NCBI GenBank assembly: GCA_964019695.1
Contig: OZ026522.1
Span: 21,940,477-22,004,476 of the forward strand
Direction of reading: 5' to 3'
From: Loripinus fragilis
Taxonomy: Eukaryota; Mollusca; Bivalvia; Lucinida; Lucinidae
DNA: 64,000 nucleotides
Shown piece after piece: positions 12,369 to 22,019 of the stretch. The notes beneath the pieces were generated by a model. That model made no database searches, was not told the origin of the DNA, and saw only the letters and a program-made list of their open reading frames with translations. How positions within the stretch are numbered: the first letter of the stretch is position 1; every line of letters begins with the position of its first letter. Both the position numbers and the translations under genes were made by a program.

Positions 12369-13020
12369 CCTGGCGCACAGACCATCGGTAACATTGCAGT
12401 TTATGGCTCTGCCAAGCAATTAGTGATTTAATTCATGGTTTGGACTGCAAATCCAACAAAGTTCTGAAGTTTTGCCGGGACAGGGGCTTTTTTCTAGTGT
12501 AACTGCCTAAATTGAGGGAAATCTGCATGTCTTAGCGCAACTGTTGTCATATTCCCATGAAATAACATCCGAAAAACGATTACCACTTTGTTTTTTTTTC
12601 TTGGTAAACTAGCACACGTTTTATTGAGGAATTTTATTACAACGCACCGGGAGCATTTTAAAGCATTGATACAACGCACTGATGGTTGCGCAGAAGTCCT
12701 GTTGTTGCTGGCGCAGACTCACCACACCATTCACCATAACATCCGAAAAACGATTACCACTCCGTTTTTTTTCTTGGTAAACTAGCACACGTTTTATTGA
12801 GGAATTTTATTACAACGCACCGGGAGCATTTTAAAGCATTGATACAACGCACTGATGGTTGCGCAGAAGTCCTGTTGTTGCTGGCGCAGACTCACCACAC
12901 CATTCGTTGTTCACATAAACGTTACAAAAATTGTCATTTCAACCAGCACATGGTATTTCGATACTGTGAAGAAAGCTCAGGCGATGTGCAAACGTGCAGA
13001 CTCCCAAGAGCCTTTGCTGC
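12369..13020. repeat. Left arm of second large inverted repeat (pairs with 13820-14294)
   Basis: It begins CCTGGCGCACAGACCATCGG, matched inversely by CCGATGGTCTGTGCGCCAGG ending at 14294. Similarity runs through ATTTGCAGTCC, TTTTTTCTAGTGT, TTATTGAGGAATTTTATTAC and the CAGCACATG..ATTTC block. The arm contains a 173-bp tandem duplication not present in the right arm. Confidence 0.75.
12567..12912 (+). repeat. 173-bp direct duplication
   Basis: The block starting CATCCGAAAAACGATTACCA at 12567 recurs 173 bp later at 12740, and AGCACACGTTTTATTGAGGA at 12611 recurs at 12784. The copies are nearly identical, so the duplication is recent. It produces the paired look-alike frames at 12588 and 12797, which are not genes. 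Confidence 0.85.
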
Positions 13021-13345
13021 CAGCACAGGATATTCTGGTTATCGGATGATATTTATCACATTTTCCAGTGACTTGCATGCGCAATGTGCAGTCTCACCAG
13101 AGTATTCGCTGCTGGCGTGAATAGTACACAAATCGTCATTTAAGGCAGCACAAGAGATTTTGTACAGTGACGAAGGCTAAGATAAGCCTGTATAAATGTG
13201 CAGATTCGCCAGATCCTTCGCTGCTCGCACAAAATGGCATTCAATCGCCATTTGAGTCACCTTCTGAGAATTTTGAACGGTGACGAAGGCTCAGACTAGA
13301 CCAAGCAAATGTGCAGACTCGTCAAAGCCATCGCCGTTCGCATGA
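12940..13345 (+). repeat. Degenerate tandem units, about 110-125 bp
   Basis: Repeated blocks of the form 'GTGACGAAGGCT(A/C)AGA..', 'AAATGTGCAGA(T/C)TCG(C/T)CA' and 'CTTCGCTGCTCGCA' recur about four times, the last near 13280-13340. No protein is conserved between units. Confidence 0.55.
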
Positions 13346-13354
13346 ATGACACCC

Positions 13355-13610
13355 AAAAATAGTAAGTGAGTATCACAATCACCAACTGCAGACAAACCCA
13401 TGGTACTGAGAGGAATAGCCACACAACAATCACGAGACACCAGGAAGACAAATTAAGCAAAGCAGCCAGCTCTCTCTCTTCTCCGTCAAGATGATCGCAA
13501 AACAAGAATGGACATAAAGTGACAAAATATAGAACAATTACAGAATCCTGTAATGGGAGTAACAATCAACAACGAATCAACAACAACAGAATCACAGCCT
13601 TAGAACAGAC
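13355..13610 (-). mobile_element. Family-B retroelement tail (copy 3)
   Basis: The inverse of the 11140-11380 segment: AAGTGAGTATCACAATCACC, then AACCCATGGTACTGAGAGGA, CACGAGACACCAGGAAGACA and GTCAAGATGATCGCAAAAC. It lies in the loop of the second inverted repeat. Confidence 0.7.
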
Positions 13611-13819
13611 AGCAGCCTATATCTCTGGGGTGCTAAAATTGCATTTTACTGGTACCAATCTTCGTTCTAGATTCTGCTACAGGTAAGTGCTTTTTTCTAT
13701 TGTGATTGCCTAACTCTAGGAAAATTCTGCATGTCTAAGCACAGCTGCAGCTATGTTATCATTGTCCCATTAAATAACATCCAAAAACGATTACTCTCTA
13801 TTTTTTCTATGCAGAGAAG

Positions 13820-14294
13820 GCCCTGGCGAGTCTGTACATTTGCACAGGCTCTACCGAGTCTTCGTCCTTGTACTGAAATATCATGTGCTGGCTCAAATAA
13901 TGATTTATGTACCGTTTATAAGAACAGTGAATGCTGTGGTGAGGCTGCACCAGCAACCATGGCACATCTAGGCAACCATCAGTGCGTTGTATCAATGCGT
14001 CAAAAATGCTCCCAGTGCGTTGTAATAAAATTCCTCAATAAAACGTTAGCTAGTTTACCAAGAAAAAAGATACAAAGTGGTAATCATTTTTTGGATGTTA
14101 TTACATGTAAATATGATAACAGCTTTGCTTCGACATGCATATTCCCCTCAATTTAGGCAGTTACACTAGAAAAAAGCACCTCTCACGGCAACACTCCAGA
14201 ACTTTGTTTGATTTGCAGTCCAAATCATGAATTAAATCACCAATTGCTTGCCAGAGCCACACACTGCAATGTTACCGATGGTCTGTGCGCCAGG
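13820..14294. repeat. Right arm of second large inverted repeat
   Basis: The inverse of 12369-13020. The 141-codon plus-strand frame at 13731-14156 runs through it but corresponds to no frame in the other arm, so it is treated as chance. Confidence 0.7.
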
Positions 14295-14384
14295 TGTCTT
14301 CACTATTTGACAAAGCACCCGTACAGGAACATCTGGTCTTCAAAGGGTTAAGAATTAGAGTGACACATAAAACTTTGAAACACG

Positions 14385-14625
14385 CTTAACTTGTTGTTTA
14401 TTGTTACTCCCATTGTGGGGGGTCTGTAATTGTTCTATGTTTTGTTGTACGTTACTTCATTTCCATTCTAGGTTTACAATCAGCTTGAACGGGAATAGAG
14501 AGCTGGTTACTTTGCTTAGTTTGTCTTCCTGGTGTCTCGTGTATGTTGTGTGGCTCTTCCTCGCGGTGCTATAAATTTGTTTGCAGTTTGTGATTGTGGT
14601 ACTTCCTGATCACACTCACTATTTG
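14385..14625 (+). mobile_element. Family-B retroelement tail (copy 4)
   Basis: Shares TGTTTATTGTTACTCCCATT, CAATCAGCTTGAACGGGAAT, TTTGTCTTCCTGGTGTCTCG, CTCTTCCTCGCGGTGC and the end CCTGATCACACTCAC with the other family-B tails. Confidence 0.7.
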
Positions 14626-14859
14626 CGAGAAAAAAAATAAATAATGGCGTATTTACTTTGTGTACTTGTAGTGAAATCTGTTTTAGTGGCCACCTGTAAC
14701 AAGCAACCTGTATTAAGCAAGCGTGTATCCAGGTCCCATAAAAGACAAATACATTGAAAAGTACCTTCTTAAGCAAGAGTCTTTACTAAGCAAGCACATT
14801 TCAACTATCACTTAGGTGCTTGATTAATAAATGATGAACAGTGTAGTGTATCATCTAAT

Positions 14860-15105
14860 ATGGGCCTCGACGCGAGAAAATCTGTCTTCTGGGTTTGCGA
14901 ACAACAAAGGCGCAGACCAGCCTGCGCATTCGCGCAGACTGATCAGCGCCTATGTTATTTGCTTTTTGAAAAGTATTATATCTTAACTTAACACAGGTGA
15001 AATTTAATTTTCTAGCTAGTCTCTGTAGCGAAGGAGACTTGTTTGAGTCTCGCTTTATCGAAAACCCCGAAGCCAGGTTTTTCTTGTTCATGTACACTGG
15101 ATAAG
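14860..15105. repeat. Dispersed repeat D (copy 1)
   Basis: Shared blocks with 55027-55272 include GAAAA(T/C)CTGTCTTC, TTGCGAACA, GCGCAGACCA, GATCAGCGCCT, TTCTAGCTAGTCTC and a CGAAG-CAGGTTTT end. A third, rearranged copy is at 58495-58960. The minus-strand 80-codon frame is incidental. Confidence 0.7.
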
Positions 15106-15408
15106 GACATCTGAGATTTTACCCTGGGATAGAAAATCATATTTTACCCATGCTACGTCATCATGTGTAATTGCATCTTAGCGTATTCAGGGACTTCTGG
15201 AAGCATATTTTAAAAAAATAAATAAATAATTGAATAAATAAATAAATAAAAACAGTGGTGAGCAAGAAAAAGAATCTATTATTCGTGAGAGGGTAGGAAA
15301 GAAAAATCCGTAATTTTGTCATCAGTCGCCATGCCTCATGATGCCAAACGGCGATCTTCGGGACGAATTTTACTATCCAAGCTTCACACTCATGATAAAT
15401 TCTTATAT
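15106..15408. mobile_element. Repeat E with terminal palindrome (copy 1)
   Basis: GGATAAGGACATCTGAGATT and TTTTACCCTGGGATAGAAAA start a segment that recurs at 63645. It then has an AATA-rich run (15212-15252), GTGGTGAGCAAGAAAAAGAA, and a palindrome with arms near 15269 (AAGAATCTATTATTCGTGAG) and 15408. Confidence 0.7.
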
Positions 15409-15422
15409 GTCGCGTCGAGGCC

Positions 15423-15597
15423 CCTATAATGTTTTTTTGTTTGTTTGATTTGATTCTTTAAGTCCCATCAAAAACCTTTCAGTTAAATAGGGACGGGTCT
15501 TCCTGGATTGAATCAGTACTAAGCTAGGATTAATGTTCTTGCTCAAAGACACAACGCAGTGACGCCGGTGAGGCTCGAACCATCGGCACCTATAATG
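15423..15597 (-). mobile_element. 5'-truncated tRNA-derived SINE (family V) with 9-bp target duplication
   Basis: The body at 15432-15588 reads on the minus strand from a B-box-like GGTTCGAGCCTC through the core TGCGTTGTGTCTTTGAGCAA to the CAAACAAACAAAAA tail. CCTATAATG flanks it at 15423-15431 and 15589-15597. The tRNA A box is missing, so the copy was truncated at insertion. It lies about 35 bp downstream of the stop codon of the cysteine-repeat gene, in the same orientation as that gene. Confidence 0.9.
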
Positions 15598-15629
15598 TAA
15601 ATCATTCGCTAATGTGATTGTTTTTCTCA

Positions 15630-16301
15630 CTATCTACAGCCGGGGCCATAACAGAGCATCCTGAATTCCCTCGATGCCGTTTTCTTGCAGGCAAAGTAAC
15701 ACAGTTCCGGAGATTGTGGTGGGTTGTCTATGCACTTGTCACAGATGATTTTATAAGTATTAGCAAAATGGATTCTTGTGCATGCATTAAAACACAGATA
15801 GGCAGTTATCGGTGGAGCAGCTACGCAACGTCTACACAATTGTTTGTACTGACGATTTAGTGTGTTGTGACACGCCCAGATGCACAGCTCGTCATCAAGC
15901 TCGGTTTCCCCCATACACTTGTCACAAATGTCCCTAAACTCACGCGACTGTGTATGCATGCATGCATGTGCACACATTTCCTTGTCTTTTGGTGGATCAT
16001 TTACACATATTTCACAAACTTGGTAATTCCCTGTCGTTAGAGTATCGCCACATGCTCGAATACAGCGCTCTGTTGAGATGTTATGCGGGCTGGCATTCTT
16101 TGAGGTAGCACCGAGCTGGCTACGGCCGTTCAACTCATTGGCTTTGGTGCGAAGTCCGGTGCTGTTTTTAGAAGGCGGATTTCTCTTTCCAACATCTGAG
16201 CTACGAATATTTACTCCACCTTTCTTTTCAAAACTGGTGCCACTATCGATGTACAAGAAAATCAGCGAAATGAACAGCAGGTACGTGAATATAGCATTCA
16301 T
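15630..16301 (-). CDS. Secreted protein with five 30-residue cysteine repeats
   Basis: The single coding exon gives 223 residues and a TAG stop. Residues 1-23 form a signal peptide: a hydrophobic core (AIFTYLLFISLIFLYI) and a small-residue cleavage region around GTS. Residues 24-79 are a polar linker with a KK at 26-27, a GKR at 38-40 and possible N-glycosylation sites at N46, N69 and N74. From C80 to C222 there are five units of C-x3-C-x11-C-x2-C at an almost exact 30-residue spacing (cysteines 80/84/96/99, 110/114/126/129, 140/144/156/159, 170/174/187/190, 201/205/217/222). The last unit ends CYGPGCR. The paired spacing suggests five small helical hairpins, each with two disulphides; that is inference. 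The ATG is preceded directly by TTTCAG, a splice acceptor, so a non-coding first exon is likely. The function is not recognised. It could be a structural matrix, immune or peptide-precursor protein. Confidence 0.9.
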   Translation of the reverse strand: MNAIFTYLLFISLIFLYIDSGTSFEKKGGVNIRSSDVGKRNPPSKNSTGLRTKANELNGRSQLGATSKNASPHNISTERCIRACGDTLTTGNYQVCEICVNDPPKDKEMCAHACMHTQSREFRDICDKCMGETELDDELCIWACHNTLNRQYKQLCRRCVAAPPITAYLCFNACTRIHFANTYKIICDKCIDNPPQSPELCYFACKKTASREFRMLCYGPGCR

Positions 16302-17199
16302 CTGAAATATAACATAACATTAAAAATCAAATGACAGTAACGTGCACGATCCGTGATGAGCATTTTCACTAACTGACCATGGACAGACGGACGGACGCAC
16401 ATACATAGAGAATACTAGGTGAGTGTCTTTTGATATCAAGTTTACCAGGCAAGGCTTTGAGAACGCTTGTTGACATCGCGAGGCTTGCCGAGCGATTCAA
16501 CATGCGTTCTCAAAGCCGAGCCTGGTAAACTTGATATCAAAAGAAACGAAGCTGGTATTCTATTTATCAGTTTACCCATTGTTGAACACTCTTCAAACTA
16601 GCGATTATGACGTATTTTTTTATTTTTGTGTTGATTCAGCGTCATTAGCAACGTCATTCAAAAAGTGCAACGTCATCATGACCTGATAAAGTTAACATGC
16701 CGTGAGATAGGAAATGTTTATTAGGTTATGTTGAAACATGAGGGGTGACTGATAAATATAGTTATTACAGTGCAGACCCAAGGGTAGTGCAATATAACAT
16801 TACTTCACAATTCTTCCAGGACACATAGAAGCTGTTTTTTTTCATTCGAATAATAGAATAAATGTTCCTCTAAACTTAGAAGAAAACTACACATTTCTAT
16901 GAAAGATACACCCGTTTTAGCTCTTAAAATCATTTAAAGAGGGTGGGTGTGTATTTCGGGCGGTTGTGTAATGAGTATGGTTTAAATTACCATTTTGTCT
17001 ATTTAACCCTAACAGGGACATGTCCGTTATTAGTGAGAAAGTAAAATTTGTATGTTTTATCTATATCCCATCACAAAAAGTGGATTTGTTTAAAAAAACA
17101 TGAAAAAGGTCTCGTATATAAAGACATCGCCAACATTGAGGCGTTGCACTTGAAGACGGATTTGTAGTACATGTATGTTAAGAAAATGAGGGTACTTAC
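16302..17199 (-). other. Predicted 5'-UTR intron of the cysteine-repeat gene
   Basis: On the minus strand a donor GTAAGTACC begins at 17199 and an acceptor TATATTTCAG ends at 16302, one base before the ATG. Both match eukaryotic consensus. The intron (898 nt) contains the foldback element at 16409-16561. This is predicted from signals only. Confidence 0.6.
16409..16725. mobile_element. Foldback element F (copy 1)
   Basis: The palindrome at 16409-16561 has arms AGAATACTAGG..TTTTGATATCAAG and the inverse ending GGTATTCT. Its centre is GACATCGCGAGGCTTGCCGA. The downstream part to about 16725, including ATGACCTGATAAA, is shared with 60688-61000. It has no coding capacity. It lies inside the predicted intron of the cysteine-repeat gene. 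Confidence 0.8.
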
Positions 17200-17345
17200 A
17201 TTCGTTTTGAAATTATAGCAAGCAGATTTTATCAGTTTTCAGCGTCCGACTAAACTACGTTTTGTTTCTACAAAGAAAATGTGAAAGTTTTACATGATCT
17301 AAGTATCAAATTCTGCAGGGCTTGTGTTAGGCAAGACAAACTAAA
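17200..17345 (-). other. Predicted non-coding first exon
   Basis: This is the exon ending at the GTAAGTACC donor. Its 5' end is placed at a TCAGTTT initiator-like motif (about 17349-17343) downstream of the TATA-like box. No long frame is present in it on the minus strand, in keeping with a 5' UTR. It needs transcript evidence. Confidence 0.4.
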
Positions 17346-17362
17346 CTGATAGATTCCCGATC

Positions 17363-17370
17363 TTTAAATA
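17363..17370 (-). promoter_or_regulatory. TATA-like box of the cysteine-repeat gene
   Basis: TATTTAAA reads on the minus strand from 17370, 20-30 bp upstream of an initiator-like TCAGTTT. The spacing is slightly short of the usual 28-31 bp, so the true start may be a few bases further downstream. Confidence 0.4.
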
Positions 17371-17724
17371 TCCCTCTCTGCATTGCATTCAAATACAATT
17401 ACCAATGTTTTTCCGGATTCCAGTCAACAATTTTCAGTTATGTCGGGACGTCTCCTTGGTTGAACAGTTTAAAGTGTCATGTGGCTCCGTCGAAGCTCAA
17501 ATAACTCTACCACAGAGCTGCTGTGCTCCTCAACTTGATGAGCCACCACACAAACATGTGGAACTTTTCATATTATTGAGCAACGAAGATTCAGACTCGC
17601 AAGCGCCATCACTGCTGTTATACATACAGTTAATAGACAATATAGATGTAAACTCAGACCATAATGTAGAGGCTTGTATAGGGGGTACCAAATACCCCAT
17701 ATTCTTTGAAGTAAACAGGTAAGT

Positions 17725-17890
17725 ATTCTATATAAACTGGCAAATATACCCATAATTAATTTTCCTAAATATTCAATATCCCCGAAAGTAACGAAAATAT
17801 TGAACAAAGAATCTTATATCCCTGGAAGTAAGATGGATAGTATCTTATATCCCTGGAAGTAAAATGGCAAATATCCTGTATTCCTAAAAC
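17725..17890. repeat. Degenerate 'tatcccTGGAAGTAA' units
   Basis: Repeats of ATCTTATATCCCTGGAAGTA and related 'aatat cctaaa' units. They resemble the MITE interior at 55.9-56.1 kb. Confidence 0.5.
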
Positions 17891-17895
17891 TCCTA

Positions 17896-19060
17896 TTCAA
17901 AGTAAGTAAAGATGCAAAGATCAGGAATCGATACAATCAAGTACCACACCTGACCCAGGATACCAATGGGAAAGTGACAAACTCACAGAAGACACCACAA
18001 ACGAGAGCCAAGAGGTCAGCCCTTTCCCAGCAGGTGACCACAAAGCACATATAAACAGACGCGCACAGACATAGCAAACACAAGACAGAACAAAAACATA
18101 AAAGATCCACAAAAGAAGTACCGCCTTGGAACGGTCAGTAAAATATTTTACTGGAGGGCTTAAACCGGTTTAACGGCGCCAACCTCACCCTTAATTCAGA
18201 TGTGGATCAAGACACATAGATATTTGGTTTGCATGAAAGAACCCTAACTTATCAATGCATCATCTCCTAAAACATATAAATCAAGATTTAACAAGGAGAT
18301 AAAGCAAGGATAAGGACTCAACAATAAATTAAACTGAATACCGGAGCAAAAGAAATCCAACAGGTAAACCCCGGTGGGCCCGACAAACAGCCAAAGCATC
18401 AGGCCCCTACCATCTCATCAATAGATAAGTCTTTAAGTCGGAACCATCATAGAGTCTGAAGTCCGACCCACCGGCGTGCAATTAAAGAGGAAAGCAAAGT
18501 TGCCCACCGTGATTGGGTTGACTACCAAGCATGCAGTCTGTTGCAGTACATTAATGTTATAGCCAAGCTTTTTATAATGAGAAATTATTTTAATGAACTG
18601 CGCTGAAAAATTATTAGAGCCAACAATCTTCTTCAATTTATACACCAAGTCACCATAGAAATCAGGTTCCGAAAGTCCTTGGCGCAAGAGAGATTTAAGT
18701 CCAACTTGGAATTTAGAAATCAAATCATAGTATCGTCTATAAAATTTAGAAAATGTTTTGCGAAGTTTATGATACCGATAGCCTTGTTTAAGAAGTTTCT
18801 GAGTTAACAATTTATTGCGAGTGTTGAAGTCAGCAACATAGCTAGATGCTCTAGCAAAACGAATGAGTTGAGAGATATAGACTCCATAGGATGTAGAACG
18901 AGGAACATCACCATCTAAAAATGGGAAATTGACAATTTCAAAATCAAAGTCGTCACGTTTATCATAAATTTTGGTAGAAACAATATCATTAGAAATTGAC
19001 AAATGCAAGTCTAAAAATGCGGCTTCGGTATCAGAGGCATTGGCTTTATTAAGTTGGAGC
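17896..19060 (-). mobile_element. 5'-truncated reverse-transcriptase retroelement, family A (copy 2)
   Basis: This minus-strand element consists of a coding 3' end (to 18433) and a 3' UTR of about 540 bp ending in the family tail (GTGTGGTACTTGATTGTATC, CCTGATCTTTGCA, CTTACTT). The same tail ends copies at 3757-3937, 36905-38020 and 56905-57118. The variable 5' ends and common 3' end indicate retrotransposition with 5' truncation. I cannot assign the class (non-LTR or Penelope-like) with confidence. Confidence 0.85.
18433..19057 (-). pseudogene. C-terminal part of a reverse transcriptase
   Basis: The open frame runs from about 19057 (…NKANASDTEAAFLDLH…) to a stop at 18433, about 208 codons. 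Diagnostic blocks are FPFLDGDVPRSTSYGVYISQ, LIRFARASSYVADFNTRN, LLKQGYRYHKLRKTFSKFY, GLSEPDFYGDLVYKLKKI and a conserved end around LFNCTPVGRTSDSM. I recognise this from abundant invertebrate elements as the region after the catalytic palm of the reverse transcriptase. The palm with its Y-x-D-D motif is absent. The 191-codon ATG at 19008 is internal and not the true start. The frame is unbroken, so the copy is fairly young, but it is non-functional through truncation. Confidence 0.88.
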
Positions 19061-20079
19061 TCTCAAGCCTCAATGTAGACCTCTAGTCCTGCTGTAAATA
19101 CCAGAATTGGCGTTTATTAAATGGGGCTTTTGTGCATTTGAGATACACAAGTACCAAGGTTTTCTACCGTCGAGGCCCAGTTATTGTTTTTCTCAGAACA
19201 GTAAGGAATAGAGGCGCTGATCAAAGTGGGTTATGTTTTCTCGTGCCCACACTTTTGATTATTCTTTAGTATTTCGCAACTATAAGGTAATTTTTACATT
19301 TTCAAAGCAAGTCTTAAATGAATCTTTATAATTTTGCAACCGTTCATAGCCTCATGAACCACATAAAATTTGATTGACATCTACCAAGCTCACTTGCCCG
19401 TGCCATTCGCTTCGCCGAACATCGAATTCATTCGGCAGATGTGATACTGGTGTTGTGATTGACAGCGAGCCACGCCCGAGTCGTATGTGCAAAACAAGCT
19501 TCTTCTGTCCGTGTTCACATTGGCGGTTCCCCTTTTCCGTTTAACACTCCAAACCCCGTCAATACAATTACATATTAAATACGAAACTGTTTTATTTCTT
19601 AATTAAAATATTTTTTATATTTATATAATTTTATTATAAAATGTAAATATAAGCAATAAATTCAATTTTTGGAATGTTCATGATTCCATGAACATTCCAA
19701 AAATTGAATTCATTTCTTAAATAAATCATTGCCAATACAATGATAACTCATGTTGAGAGTCCTATTTTAGCATCACCGGCAGCTGTTGTGATGGGCCAAT
19801 GTAAAACAAAGATTTACCTTTTCTTGCCTACTCAGTGTCGCATTTCTTTGACCAATACATTGCGCATGATATCAGTCTCCACTTACTGTATATATACATG
19901 AAATTTATTAGGTTTCATATACCGAATAAATATCAGATTTCTGATTCGACACGATCATTTAAAATAATACAAAGTCGTTGACTAATTTTCAGGTGTGCCT
20001 AATATGAGCGCAAGAGGCAAAAATTGGGTGTGGTACTTATCCATGTCCACTGGGCTTATTTACGAAATGTATAGGTGAC
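19061..20079. other. AT-rich non-coding, with a perfect 24-bp hairpin
   Basis: At 19659-19682 and 19687-19710 two perfect 24-bp inverted arms (AATTCAATTTTTGGAATGTT...) flank a 4-bp loop. No exon is seen. Confidence 0.6.
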
Positions 20080-20084
20080 AATTC

Positions 20085-20830
20085 GCTTTGCGGTGCAGGG
20101 CCAGGACTGGTCACATTTATAAGCAGGATTATAAAATGGCAAATCATGCAGTTAACTGTGACTTCGCTAAGCAGCACACGGCTCGTTACAGCAGTATCAT
20201 CATTATACTTTGGCTTCGTCCAGCAGGCCAGGACACAGCAGAATCAGCAAACAGTAACGTCGCTAAGCAGTTATTAGGCTGGTCACACCAGTATAAGTAT
20301 ACTGTGTCTTCGCTAAGCAGCCAGCGGCTGGTGGCATGAGTATCAGTATATTTTGACATCGATAAGCAGCCTAACGTCGACTGGTTACACCAGTATCAGT
20401 ATACTGTGACATCAATAAGCAGCCTAACTTCGACTGGTTACACCAGTATCAGTATACTGTGACATCAATAAGCAGCCTAACTTCGACTGGTTACACCAGT
20501 ATCAGTATACTGTGACATCAATAAGCAGCCTAACTTCGACTGGTTACACCAGTATCAGTATACTGTGACATCAATAAGCAGCCTAACTTCGACTGGTTAC
20601 ACCAGTATCAGTATACTGTGACATCAATAAGCAGCCTAACTTCGACTGGTTACACCAGTATCAGTATACTGTGAATTCGCTAAGCAGCCTACGACTAGTT
20701 ACATGAGTACCAGTATACTGCGACATTGATAAACAACCCACCTACGACTTGTTACACCAGTATCAGCATTAAGTGACTTCACTTAGCAGCCTACGAGTGG
20801 CTACATCATAATCAATATTAGTCCACGGGC
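20085..20830 (+). repeat. 53-bp tandem repeat array, about 13 units
   Basis: The unit contains AAGCAGCCTAACTTCGACTG, GTTACACCAGTATCAGTATA and CTGTGACATCAA. Seven central units (about 20345-20690) are almost identical and the flanking units diverge outward, as expected of unequal exchange. The 83-codon frame at 20088 is not protein-coding. Confidence 0.9.
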
Positions 20831-20940
20831 CCGGAGGGGTCACCATGCACCACCTATTGACCCACCGGGAGTGGTATACTATGGGTAAATGGGATGGCTG
20901 TAATAAGCTCTCAAGCCTATAACTATTGAACAATAAATAC

Positions 20941-21069
20941 AGGTTATTATATGGCCGAGGTGTGCCTCTAGGTCATATTGGCACTGGGGTAGCCATATCG
21001 GCCCGAGGGCCTATATGGCTATCCAGTGCCAATATGACCTAGAGGCACACACCGGCCATATCATAACCT
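20941..21069. mobile_element. Foldback element, 129 bp
   Basis: AGGTTATTATATGGCCG at 20941 is matched inversely by CGGCCATATCATAACCT ending at 21069. The arms run almost to the centre through GCCTCTAGGTCATATTGGCA. Confidence 0.85.
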
Positions 21070-21682
21070 TTTTATTACATCCGCGTAAACTCCCTTGCCT
21101 TTTTAACCAGTAGCGCCAGTGAGTCCGAAAAACTGGCGAGATGAAAATTGCAGCAACAAATAGCGTGACATAGAAAATAACGTCATAAGATAGCTTAACA
21201 TTGTTTACATTGTCATTGACGACGAGACGTTTCAACAGACTTTTGTCAATTAAACAATCAAAGACAGCCTTAAGATTAGCATTCATGCATATCTAGATAC
21301 GTGGTTATACGGGTATATCTTTCTTCTTATACTGTATTTCATGGAAAGTCAACCTTTTCCCCGAAACAGGCTAGCAGGAACTAAACGATCCCCAATCGCT
21401 CATTGATCCGATCAGCTTGACACACAATATCAACCTCAGGGCTAGTCATTTCGTTTGTTTAAACGAAACTGGCAAAAAGCCTAGAACTGTTCCTTGTTCT
21501 GATGTCCCATTCTTTATTCTTCTGGCATTTCGCTATTATGATGGCCCAAATCGAGCGTAAAATACATCGGAAAACAGGGTCTCTTAACGATTCTAAATCT
21601 ACTCAGCCATGTTTAAACGAGTAGCCTAGCCTAGTTCTAATCGAAAAAGAGCACGATTCCTATACGTCATCACTATGAGGCA

Positions 21683-21726
21683 GTGCCAAAAATCCATAAT
21701 GAGGCCCCAATATGGATTTTTGGCAC
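21683..21726. repeat. Hairpin with 16-bp arms
   Basis: GTGCCAAAAATCCATA and TATGGATTTTTGGCAC form perfect arms around a 12-bp loop. Confidence 0.8.
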
Positions 21727-21825
21727 CGTCATGTGACTGTGCCATTATGGATTCAGTCCAATTGAAAATATTTCCTAGTGCTAACGGCAATTTTACTATG
21801 TAAAATGTAGAAGGCATGTAATAAC

Positions 21826-22015
21826 GATTTTTATAAGATTGTGATCAAATTATGGCATTGACACATCTCATTGGTAGCTGTTACATACATAATGTCATTG
21901 CCGCCCTCATCACCAGAATCGTCCATTAATCACAAAAAGTCGTCGTCAACACAATCTTGGATAGGCTGCGACTGCATATAATGTTACCCCAACCATTTTT
22001 ATAAGTAGACAATTA
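21826..22015. repeat. Dispersed repeat G, inverse of 32262-32437
   Basis: It shares, in inverse order, GTGATCAAATTATGGCATTG, ACATCTCATTGGTAGCTGTT, CATCACCAGAATCG, AAGTCGTCGTC and TTGGATAGG with the 32.3-kb segment. The similarity is good over about 180 bp, with no coding frame in common. Confidence 0.75.
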
Positions 22016-22019
22016 AATT

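Noticed and set aside
13731..14156. A 141-codon frame with several cysteines
   Set aside because: It lies in one arm of a large inverted repeat, and the homologous arm keeps no corresponding frame.
17405..17722. A 105-codon plus-strand frame ending at a GTAAGT donor, divergent from the cysteine-repeat gene
   Set aside because: No domain is recognisable. Its middle resembles a degenerate tRNA-like SINE head on the minus strand and its end runs into the degenerate 'tatccc' repeat.
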